Assembly (NCBI GenBank): GCA_016271365.2
Contig: CM057454.1
Location: 700,057,501-700,121,500 of the forward strand
Length of the DNA: 64,000 nt
Reading direction: 5' to 3'
Origin: Neoceratodus forsteri
Taxonomy: Eukaryota > Chordata > Ceratodontiformes > Ceratodontidae
Shown here: one piece after another, positions 32,097 through 41,463 of the stretch
Layout of the letters: each line of letters starts with the position of its first letter
Numbering within the stretch: the stretch's first letter is position 1
Program-made: the position numbers and the translations under genes
The notes under the pieces: generated by a model
Database searches by the model: none
What the model was told of the DNA's origin: nothing
Seen by the model: only the letters and a program-made list of their open reading frames with translations

Positions 32097-33759
32097 CACG
32101 CACCCCTGTCTGTGAGCACATAGAAGAATGAATAATAATGATGATAAACAAGAGACACAGTCAGACAAAATAACTTTATTAAGCCACATCAAACTGAATA
32201 ACGAAACCACTGTCGAAACTTGGATTTTCCTCCTTTGTTTACCTAGGGGTAAATAAAGAAAAAATGATTTAAAGTGTCTAACTGCATATTAATAATTTAC
32301 CACCTTTCATTTTGGCTTTTGTGGAATGTCTACTGGAATATTGTTAAGTTCATAAGGTGAATTACTGGCAGAGGTGAGCCTGACCACTGTGCAGATTAGG
32401 CTTCAATTGGCACTTCCACAGGCACTATATTAAAAATAGTCTTTGCACTTGAGTGATCACTCAAATTGGTGATTGAGCACAAGATAGTTATTTCTGTTGA
32501 CTGCAAGGGGGGATAGGGAGAGAGGAAGTTACGAGCTGCACAGTGGTTTTATGGCTTTCCTCTGCGGTAGAACACCTTTCATCAGTTGAGCTCCGACTTA
32601 AAAACTAAGAGGCTCCATTTTCATGAGGTCCAAGTTAGAAAGTGCCTAATTTACTGTTGGTGCAATTCCTGATTGGTTTATTCTTCAGTACAGATTGCTG
32701 ATCTCTCTCCATTAGCATCCTCAATCCCAATCCTCATTAATCATTGTGGATTTTTGTTTTAATTGGATGCACTTTGTTTACATATAAATAAACCAATCCA
32801 GGCAGCTAGATGTTAGGGACTGAACCAATGGAGTCCACCTTGGCATCTGGTGGTTCAGCTTAATTTATGTCTGAGCTCTGTAAAGCTTTGGTACATGGCA
32901 TTGGATGAGTACTGTCATTCTACCTCTGTTGCCGTCACACCTGTGGGGGGGGCTGCACTCAGTCATACTCCTGCGGGTGGGGGCTGCACTGCCATCCCTT
33001 CAGGGTGGGGCTGCACTTGCTGCCGCCACTCCCGCGGGTGGGGGCTACACTTGCTGCTACTGTCTATCCTGGAGAATTGATGAACCTGCTGGTGCCACCC
33101 ATCTTGCTGGGAGTCGGAAGGTGAAGTCTTCATGAACATCATGCCTGTAAGCTGCTGCAGATTCCTTCTGATGTGGAGCCACCTGCCATCACTGCTACCA
33201 GCGCCTCATGCTTGTCCCTTTGCACCACTCTTCAAGTAAGTAGGTGTGGGTGTTGGTGGCAAGCTGTGATTGGAGAATGCATTGATGAGGATGAGGATGT
33301 GGATGGTGATGATGCTGATGATCTTTTTAACAGTTATGTGTACATTTTTCTGTGGGCCACATGTAAACATTTCAATTACGATTTCAGGCCTTGAAGTGCT
33401 ATCAGACGCGATCTGCTGCAGGGCTACTATCCTCCATTGTAAAAGGTACAGTTTGCTTTCTTTTTTCCCACTAGTGGGTCTTCCATGCTAAAAATGTGAA
33501 TGCTTTGTTGGTGGTGCAGAGTTAGGATTTACTACGTTTTTTTTTTTTTTTTTTAGGTCAAACTGTGAAAGTGCTGTTGGTGGTCTGCTGCTGTGAGTCC
33601 TTGCCCTTCGGAAAAGGTATTGTTGTACTTCTTTGCACTCACAGTGACTCAAAGTCTAGATTGTATGTTTCTGACGTCACAGTGGTTTCTTTTTGGTACC
33701 CTTCTCCACATAGCCTCCCATAAGCAGTTAGTGAGATTTGGCAGAGATATGTAAGTAAC
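32097..33759. other. hAT internal non-coding DNA
   Basis: No coding region is recognised. At 32935-33060 there are three or four diverged copies of a short CCTGCGGGTGGGGGCTGCACT-like unit. A poly-T run lies at 33538-33555. Potential splice donors (CAAGTAAGTAG near 33233 and ATGTAAGTAA near 33748) fit untranslated leader exons, but the sequence alone does not prove them. Confidence 0.5.
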
Positions 33760-34325
33760 TCGGAAATGGTGGCCAGGAACTGGCTGAGAATGGGATAGAT
33801 GTAGATAAATAGCGATAATGTAGTCTGGAATTTAAGTGGCTGAGGTCAGCATAAAATCTGTAGCTGTTCCTCCCCACTCTCGTAGACATGGTCTTGTTTC
33901 TTACTATATAGATAGTTCTAGTCTGGACTGTAAACTTTGAAGGGCAGCATGATTTCTGTAGCTGTTCCTCCTCAGTCTCAAAGCTGGACAAGAATTATTA
34001 GCCGAGATATATTTCAAATGCCGATCTTGTTCTCTTGCTATTGTACTGTGACATTCTGAGGTCAGCGTGATGATTTTGTCAGCTACTCCTATCTCTGAAA
34101 TGGTAGCCAGGAATTGGCTGAGAATGGGATAGATGTCGATAAATAGTGATAATGTAGTCTGGAATTTAAGTGGCTGAGGTCAGCGTAAAATCTGTAGCTG
34201 CTCCTCCCCACTCTCGTAGACATGGTCTTACATTAGTGGGGAGATTTTGTTGCTTGTTTTTTACTATATAGATAGTTCTAATCTAGACTGTAAACTTCGA
34301 AGGGCAGCATGATTTCTGTCTTGAT
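33760..34325 (+). repeat. direct duplication upstream of the transposase, offset 334 bases
   Basis: GAAATGGTGGCCAGGAACTG at 33763 recurs as GAAATGGTAGCCAGGAATTG at 34097. The next 200 bases align (GATAATGTAGTCTGGAATTT, CCACTCTCGTAGACATGGTC, ACTATATAGATAGTTCTA, AAGGGCAGCATGATTTCTGT). The second copy has about 30 extra bases after GACATGGTCTT. Confidence 0.9.
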
Positions 34326-34452
34326 TTGAGAGACTGAGTCATTAGTTGTGAAGTTTTAATAGTTGTGCTGCACAGTTGTAAATATATTTTCTATATCTCC
34401 CAACTGTTTCGATTTTAATTTGTTGGGAGTCGTCCACACTACACGTGTAGCA

Positions 34453-36209
34453 ATGGCAACACCACCACCAAGCAAAATGGCCAAAATCTCATCTCTTACC
34501 GCTAAAGACCGTGCATTGCAATTCAAGTCCTATGGCATGTATGAAGATGGAGGGAAGATGTTCTGTCGCTTCTGTGATCACCCTGTTGACCACATCAGGA
34601 AGGACACAGTGGTGGATCACTGTAAAAGCAAAAAACACACCAAGAACACAAGCCAGAAGAGTAACAGCAGACAGGTGACCCTGCACACCAGTTTTAATGC
34701 CACAACAGCTGCAGCTGCTGCAAGGGAGGAAACCGTTTGGACACGTTGAGGGCTTGTGTGGTGCCAATATACCAATTGAAAGCTGGATCAGCCCTGCTTG
34801 AGAGACTGGATGGGAAGTATATCAAAGAAATTGAGCGCTCCAAAGGCAGACACTTTACGACAGAATTACTTGCCCCGACTAAATAGGGAAATGGAGGCGG
34901 GAATTAGCCAGCTGGTAAGAGACAAGACACTCACAGTAATGTGCGATGAAACAACTGATGCAGAGTCCCGCTGTGTAATGAACATTATTTTTGTAATGGA
35001 GGGTGCAAAATCTATAATAGCAGACTCCATAGAGCTAACAGCGATAAACCACTCCACTGTTGCCCAAAGTGTTTTAAAGACCTTGCATAAATATGGTGTG
35101 GAGATGGAACAAGTGGTAGCATTTGTTAGTGACAATGCACGTTACATGACAAAGTGCTTTAATGATGTATTACGTGGCCTAATTGGTGAACATGTAGTCC
35201 ATGTGGGTTGTTGGGCACACGTTTTATCATTGGTGGGTGATACCTGGATTGACCACTTTGAGCAGGTGAATAAGCTTGTGGGCACTTATAAAATATGCCT
35301 TTCAACAATCACCAAAACGTAAACGAGAGTACATTGCATTCCTGGAGGAGAGGGGTGCGGAAAAAACAATATTGCCTCCTGTTCCTGTCTTGACCCGTTG
35401 GAACACCTGGTTCAAAGCAGTAAAATACCACTCTGCATATCTGGAACACCTGCAAGAGTTCTTCAAGGATGAAACCAGTGATGCCAACTCCATGAGGTCC
35501 TTAAAAAAACTATTTGAAGAATGGTTCACAGAACTGCAGGTTCAAACTGTATTCATTGCTGAAAACTGTACTGACCTTATTGATGCAATCGAGCTTTTGC
35601 AAAGCAAGGAAAAACCCTTGGCTGTTTTGCTGTATGACACTATTAGCAAAATCAAAAAAGCGGTTTGAAGCAGGAGTGTTGAAAACAGAATGATTTGGTG
35701 ACAGAACTGACGGGTACTTGCAGGCTATGAGGCCACGGGTCAAGCAGGAAAATGTTGCCCTTTTCCAAGGAGCATTTGGTGTCGCTTTAAACAAGCTTTC
35801 TAAGCATATGGACACAAACCCATCAGTTGAATTCTTTAAGGCTTGCCGTATTTTGGACCCCAGAAATTTACCAAAACTGAATAGGGATTTGACACGGCAT
35901 GCCAGTGACATTCCTCTGTTAGCACTGCACAACCAAACAGAACTGCAAAATGACTGGGATGTATATGCTAGGGAGGATATAAGAGAACTTCCAAGCATAT
36001 TGGAGTTGGATGTTGGGCAGTACTGGCTTTCAAGGCAGTCACAACTAACTGTACTCTCCAGAGCTGCTCTACAAGCTATCTGGATACCTGTGTCAAGTGC
36101 AGATGTGGAGAGATCCTTCTCCGTATATAGACAGATCCACACAGATCAAAGGAGGAACCTGTTGGTAGAAAATCTGAAACTGCTATCCCAGCTCATGTAC
36201 AACAAGTAG
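34453..36209 (+). pseudogene. hAT transposase, CGGBP1-like, broken
   Basis: The start MATPPPSKMAKI is followed by a BED-type zinc finger (MYEDGGKMFCRFC, then VVDHCKSKKH) and, after a frameshift near 34745, ANIPIESW and LRQNYLP. This order and wording closely resemble vertebrate CGGBP1, a CGG-repeat-binding protein held to be a domesticated hAT transposase. Beyond the CGGBP1-like part the catalytic hAT core is present: Asp in TVMCDETTD (34945-34947), Asp in FVSDNA (35131-35133), CWAH (35209-35220) and Glu in SSADVERSFS (36108-36110) in the C-terminal dimerisation region. Frameshifts near 34745, 35278 and 35650 and a stop near 35693 inactivate it. It would cut out the element and insert it elsewhere with an 8-bp duplication. 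Confidence 0.9.
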
Positions 36210-38247
36210 CTGGATTATATATTTTTTGCATGGTTTCCTCCACATGTTTGATGCCCATTTTTATACTTCTATTAGCGTATTCAAGCCAGTCACCAGTGCC
36301 ATCCTCGCCATGAAATAATGGGCTGGTTTCTCACTCTAACTTCAGACTGTTGCCCTGTTGTTCTTCCCTCTTTTTGGCCTCTTAGGTACTTGAAGATCTC
36401 ACTCATGTCTCGTTCCTTTCTATCTTCTAGGTTGTAAATGTTGACCTCCCTCTCTCTCCTCATGTAGCCTGTCTGTCACCCTTCCCCAGGATAATTTGTC
36501 ACCCGAAGTTGGACCCCTGTCCCCCACCATCACTGGTAAACACTGAACAGCAGTACTTGTTTAGTACTTGCACCTGCTCTGACCCTTGCTGTACCCACCC
36601 TTCTTCTTAACAGTCTTCCTTTCCCCTCCCCTTCTTTGCCGGATAGAGATTTGATTGCTCCCTCCTTCTGCCTGTCTATTGGGGGGGTTGGAGACTGATG
36701 GACTCCTTTTGCATGGTGGCGCGGTTTACTGCCCACACCCACACAGTCACCCTGCCTGCTTTAAGTTATACGTTTCTATAATAAACTGTCCCAGATTTTT
36801 CTTTAAAATCCCTGAGCTCTACAAACTCTGGTGCAGCCTATCCTGTGCATACATGTCTTGGTTCTCCAGGACACCGTATGCTACCCCATTAATACACATG
36901 ATGTGAGGAACATCTTTTTGCACAGTTTTCCACATTTCATATAATATGCCTTTGCACATTTAATGTATTTATAGTTGGTTAGATACCATATGTTTATACT
37001 GTAGGTTTTAGTTCACTTGCTTTTTCACTGTAGTTAGTTAGGTTTTACACATTTTCTTTGATAGAGCTTTAGTTTAATTGCTGTACTTATATGTTATGTT
37101 CCACATTTTGCATATTTTATCGTATATGGGTTTCCATTCAAATGTCTGTTCTTCACTGTTTCTACACTTTCAGTGTACCGTTTTCTAACAGTTTTGTATA
37201 GATTGTATAGAATTTGGTTTCTCGTATTACACACACCTTTTTATGCTTTTTTTAATACTTTTGCATATTTTTACTGTATGGTTGTTTTTGTATTTCTATT
37301 TACTCTTTCTGCACATTTTTTATAAACGCTATTCTATTTAATGCAGCTGTTCTCTGTATTTCATTTTATTCATTTCTGAATTAATGTTATGACAAGACAT
37401 GCAGAGCAATGGTTCCATGACGTATAGTATAGACCAAAGTACAAAGTCATGGTACCAGTGTCATAGAGGGGCAAAAGTCTGGTTGGGGGGGCTTTGGGAA
37501 AATACCCATGCCCAACAGGGAATTACCATGGCATTGCTCAGTAAAGAACCCACTGAAAATGGGTGACTGGGCAGGGGAAATTCTGTTCATTAAACCATGG
37601 ATTTGGTTGCATGGTGGCTATCCTGTATGTTCAGGGCTGTCTGTGTTGGTGCTTGGGGAGAGCTGACTGCATGCAATTTTGGTGACTGGATTGGCTGTAT
37701 TTGTCACACTGTTGCATCTAGGGGCACTGTGGGGAGAAGCTATATTGGCACCTGGAGGAGTTGGCTGTGCTGGTGTCACCATGACATCTGAGGGACGAGT
37801 TCATGCTGCAGTCAAACCTAAGGAATAGGGACATAGTGCTGTTGCTGCTGCTGTAACACCTGCGGAATTAGAGCCGTAGTCCTTCTGCAGACAATGCAAT
37901 AGAGGGTGGGGACTACAGTGCAGTATCTGAGGGCTAGAGCGAGGCTATATAGTGCTGTTGACACTGCCATCGCACTTGAGGGTTGGGCACAACTGTGCTG
38001 CTGCTGCCATCACATCTTGTACCTATCAAAATAACAAAATTGGTGCAAGGATGGATGTATGTACAATAGTGGACGTCAAAATTGCTAATATGCATGGTAG
38101 CAGAGCAAAAATTTGTTAAATAAATTACCCAAAACAAAACACCGGTAAAAACGGATTTTGGATTCGCAGACACCGGTGACAATACCGGTTTTTCCAATGT
38201 GCAAAATGGAATTTGCTGTTTCTCAATCACGGTAAACCAGTGTCCCT
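36210..38247. other. hAT 3' non-coding region with CCGG-rich right end
   Basis: No coding sequence follows the transposase. The stretch 37600-38010 has loosely repeated TGCTGTTGCTGCTGCTG and CACCTGCGGAATTAGAGC-like words, a decayed minisatellite. The last 120 bases carry ACCGGT-type sites near 38141, 38172 and 38184, plus single CGG words near 38151 and 38231, just inside the terminal repeat. Confidence 0.6.
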
Positions 38248-38248
38248 G

Positions 38249-38560
38249 GACATAAAGGCATGGACTAAAGTAGGCAGGTTGGCAGACGGAACAAGATGCC
38301 GAATCCTGGCAACATTCCTAAGATGATAAAAGGAAGTCTTGACAACTGCTGACACCTGTGAATGCAGTGTCAACCTATCGTCAAGAACTACCCCAAGGTT
38401 CCAGGCCCATTCAGAGGTTGGGAGAGAAATGCCACCAAGAAAGATTTCGGAGGACGCAACACTACCCGACCCTCCTATCTGTCGGCCCGGGTCCATATTA
38501 GGGCAATAATGCATTACTTTGGGTAAGTCAGTGTCAGTTCTAGACATCAAACAGCAGGGA
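38249..38560 (-). pseudogene. L2/Rex-like LINE, 5' segment, interrupted by hAT
   Basis: The minus strand reads VMHYCPNMDPGRQIGGSGSV, EIFLGGISLPTSE, WNLGVVLDDRLTLHSQVSAV and LRNVARIRHLV up to LVHAFMS at the hAT boundary. It is then completed by CPDYCNSL at 27959. These are the thumb and connection blocks of an L2/Rex-type RT. Upstream of 38560 the homology stops, so the LINE is 5' truncated. The first eight bases (GACATAAA) are the right target duplication of the hAT. Confidence 0.85.
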
Positions 38561-38606
38561 TACTATAAGAATCCAAATTTGGGGACAATGTTCTGAGAAG
38601 TTTACA

Positions 38607-39320
38607 GATAAGTAAACTGTAAGTCATAGCAATGCATAATTTCACAGCTTAACTAAATGTCACCAGATTTTGCATTTGCCAATACACTTTCAAAAATGTT
38701 AACCATTCAAATTTTCATGTATCTATCTATCTCCAAAGGTGTCTGACTTATACACCAAAAAATATTTCGGACATTTTCATAAACTTTCACGAAGAAATAA
38801 ACAGCCAAACTATGACCCTGCCACATAACTGAATGTTTGGGATATTGGTAGATTCTCGGAGCTATAAACTATTGCTGATACATGCTTGATTTCAGGTACA
38901 GCATCATTTATAACCAACTGAAAATATTAGTGCAATGTATCCCCAACTCACAAGGAAATAAGCTGTCAGATTGTGAACCATTGTAAATTCAACAGAACAT
39001 ACCTTAATGTCTAAAAATTTAGCAGGTGCTTAAACCCCTACTCCATAGACAAGCATGCAAATTTTACAGTTTCTACCTTTTTGAACAACTGAGTTATAAC
39101 CAGCTGAACATTTTGGCAACATTTTGTGACATTTCCCAAAGAATTAATGTGTTAGATTTTGAGCCCTTGTTAAGTTCAAAACTACATATCTGGATGTAAT
39201 AATATTGGGAAGGTTCTTAGATCTTTATTTATAGGTTAGCATACCTATTTTTAGGTCACTAGAGTAAAAGATAGAAGAGATAGGGAGTTGTGTGGCATGT
39301 GGAAATGTGCATGTAGAATT
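38607..39320. repeat. highly diverged tandem repeat relic, about 160-186-bp period
   Basis: Corresponding words recur in order at about 38607, 38792, 38953 and 39139: a GAAATAA-type start, then a GTnAGATTnTGAnCC-like word, a short A/C-rich stretch, a TTAGnAGGT-like word, and later TTATAACCAnCTGAAnATTTT. The match is clear by eye between the second, third and fourth units but weak in the first. It looks like an old satellite or an internal repeat of an unknown element. Confidence 0.55.
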
Positions 39321-39417
39321 CAGGTGAAATGGCAATTCCACTTCTGAAATGTTTTTCAGAATTTATTTTTTCTGATTCCACAGAATTCTATGAAGTATTT
39401 CTATGTAAACTGGCCGG

Positions 39418-39632
39418 GGCTAACAGTATAGCATAGAGGTTAGAGTAACCAGTTGTGAATGAGCTTGGAACATCCAGCAGATCTGGGTCTGAGTCCCACA
39501 ACCTCCAGTTGCATACTGTGTGACTCTAAGCAACTCACTTAACCAACCCAGTGCTCCCAGGTCACCCCTGAAAACAAGCACTTGTGCCTAGTGGGCCTTA
39601 CCCAGTTACCAAAGAATAAAACAAATTGCCTA
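39418..39632 (+). mobile_element. MIR-like (CORE) SINE
   Basis: ACAGTATAGCATAGAGGTTA at 39423 is nearly the MIR start, and TAGCATAGAGG is its A box. The B-box region is GGGTCTGAGTCCC at 39485-39497. The core GTGTGACTCTAAGCAACTCA, then CTTAACC at 39517-39544, matches the conserved CORE segment. The 3' part ends CCTTACCCAGTTACC and an A-rich tail, resembling the L2-type tail at 4740-4790 (CCTACCTGGTTAAC). That suggests an L2-type LINE supplied the copying enzyme. Confidence 0.85.
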
Positions 39633-40170
39633 ATATTATTCTGTGGACTATGTCATCAGTTGAACATTATTCCATGGCTTGTGAAACATGAGTCTGCAGT
39701 TTGCATAAACTTCTGAATTCCACCCATGGTTTATGTAAACTGCAGACTGAATCTGCAGCCAAAAAATCTAACATATTTTCTGCTGCTCTTCCCAACTGTA
39801 TATCCAACCTTATCTGGCCCAAGTCCACTGTTATCTAATTTATAATTTTCTGATGCAGCTATTTTTGAAGAGAAGGGATTGTATTTTGGCACTGTGGAGG
39901 CAAACCTCTGATCCCTCCCTCTTCCTAGTCCTGAGTGTTGTCCCTATACTAGCATGTTATGTGATGAAATAATATGTAGAGCATCATGGTGTGCTTCATA
40001 GAGTACTATAGGGAAATGTTTTAAAGTAATTTTTTTAATACAGTTTGATTCTGATTCAGAAAAATCAGGGCCACTACATAACTAACAAGACCCTTTTTAG
40101 TTAAGTGGTGGCCTTGATTTTTGGATGCAGAGAGGAACTCACGTGGGTCCCATACACCACATTATTTTGA
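39633..40170. other. unassigned non-coding DNA
   Basis: Apart from a few inverted words around ATCTGCAG and TTCTGATTC, nothing is recognised. Confidence 0.4.
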
Positions 40171-40355
40171 CTATGATTAGTCCCCCACTGGATGTATTCC
40201 CCATCTTCAAGTACCTGGGTGTTTGGTTTGATACCAACATCAACTTCTCCAAACAGGTTCACACCGTCTACTCTAAACTTCTGCCTCAACTTGGTGCACT
40301 ATATAGGAAAACATCATGTATTCCCTCCCAGCCTGCTAGGAGATTGTTCTTGACA
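40171..40355 (+). pseudogene. L2-type LINE fragment (RT thumb)
   Basis: FKYLGVWFDTNINFSKQVHT, then SKLLPQLGALYRKTSCIPSQ aligns with FRYLGIWLDPHLNFTIHI, then KKLLPKHGAPYRNKSCLPS in the L2 copy at 56830-56950. It is a short orphan fragment bounded by unrelated DNA. Confidence 0.85.
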
Positions 40356-40559
40356 TGATTTTTCAAGTCTATACTTGTGGGGGGAATTTTGTGTTGCTGC
40401 CCCCAAAGCCAGACTGGCAAAATTGGCCCCACTCATTTTCTTTCTGTTGTTTCATCTTGGGTTGTTCCCCCTTGTACCTACCACTGCTCTCTATTCCAGT
40501 ATATCCCTCCCCCCATGCTGACAGGCATCTCTGCCCCTCTACATCCCTTATTATCAACC

Positions 40560-41030
40560 AAGATGATCCAGGGTCTGGGGGATTTACCTTATGAGAGCAG
40601 ACTGAGGGAATTGAACACGTACTCGCTGTAAGAGAGGAGGGATGGGAGATATGATTGAAACCTTCAAGTATTTGACTGGCATAAACAGGACTCAGAAGGA
40701 GGGGCTTTTCAAGGTGAGGGGAGGGATACTTGAGGCCATGCCATGAGGTTGGAGATGGGTAGATTCGGGAGGGAGATGAGAAGACACTGTTTTATGAAGA
40801 GGGTGGTGGCCGGGTGGAATGCACTATTGACGGAGGTGGTATCCAGCAGAACAGTGAACTGCTTCAAAAGGTGATGGGACTGTGGAAAGGGAAGGGTTAA
40901 GGTGAGGGGATGGGATGGTATGGCAGCTGCTGAGTAGGGAGCTTTCTGAAAAATTGAGCAGACTTGACAGACCTTTGGGACTTTATCTGCTGGCAAATTT
41001 TGTATGTTTGTATGTTCATATTATCAAGTG
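40560..41030 (+). pseudogene. CR1-type LINE 3' end
   Basis: The motif series YESRLRELNTYSL, ERRDGRYD, MKRVVAGWNALLTEVVSS and VNCFKR is the canonical CR1 C-terminus (RLRELNMYTLEERR through RVVxxWNxLPxxVVxAxSVNxFK). Stops and frameshifts are present. The preceding 40360-40555 is not recognised. Confidence 0.8.
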
Positions 41031-41039
41031 GTGGTTCTC

Positions 41040-41446
41040 CTTGCTCCCTTACTATCTCTACTCCTTCCTCACTCCCAGTCTTACTCCCTGTGTAACTCAG
41101 ACTCTCGCACATTTCTTCTCACTTACTTAAAGACTTCCACAGGGCAGGCCACCATCTCTTAGATATTTGCCTCAGTCTGGAACAACATCCCAAGTGGCTC
41201 ATACTGTAGTTTCTTCTCCATTCTATTGAAAACCTCATTTTCTGGGTGCACAAAGCCCAATTCTCCTTAACCTTTTGTCCTGACTCATAATTATAACATT
41301 TCTATTTGGGGTCCCTAGGGGCTATAGTAAATTACACTACTTTGTACCTGTTATTATAAGCAATTTAAATTCTGGTACTGTATAGTGCAAAACACATCAG
41401 CTCTTTGCATATTGTTGCCTTGTAAATACAAGTCAAGTCAAGCTTA
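41040..41446 (+). mobile_element. L2-type LINE C-terminus and 3' UTR
   Basis: TISYIFASVWNNIPSGSYCS, then FFSILLKTSFSGC near 41150-41250 is the usual L2 C-terminal ending. The following 3' UTR from 41228 to about 41430 is about 85 percent identical by eye to 59243-59455. It contains CCTTTTGTCCTGACTCATAA, TAGGGGCTATAGTAAATTAC and CATATTGTTGCCTTGTAAAT. Confidence 0.7.
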
Positions 41447-41463
41447 TTTTGGAAAACATGTAC

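Larger units (their letters stand above)
27960..38248 (+). mobile_element. 10.3-kb hAT transposon with CGGBP1-like transposase
   Basis: The element begins CAGGGACACTGGTTTAC and ends with the exact complement GTAAACCAGTGTCCCTG, a 17-bp terminal inverted repeat starting CAGGG as in many hAT elements. Eight-base duplications flank it. It carries a promoter-like region and possible untranslated exons at the left end, 6 kb of repeat-rich non-coding DNA, and a broken transposase at 34453-36209. CGG or CCGG motifs are dense in the outer 120 bases at both ends. At 10.3 kb it is well above the usual 2.5-5 kb for hAT elements, largely because of internal minisatellites. Confidence 0.92.

Noticed and set aside
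30520..32115. A ladder of similar 60-70-codon frames on both strands
   Set aside because: They repeat every 166 bases, which is not a multiple of three, and mirror the tandem repeat unit; none extends across units.
31931..32210. His/Thr-repeat protein on the minus strand
   Set aside because: It is the translation of the TG microsatellite.
33173..33491. Possible host exon (acidic stretch DEDEDVDGDDADD)
   Set aside because: The acidic run comes from a short GATGAG repeat inside the hAT leader; the two overlapping frames both look open by chance.
39418..39500. tRNA gene
   Set aside because: The A and B boxes belong to a MIR-like SINE. The arms do not form a full cloverleaf and the CORE segment follows.
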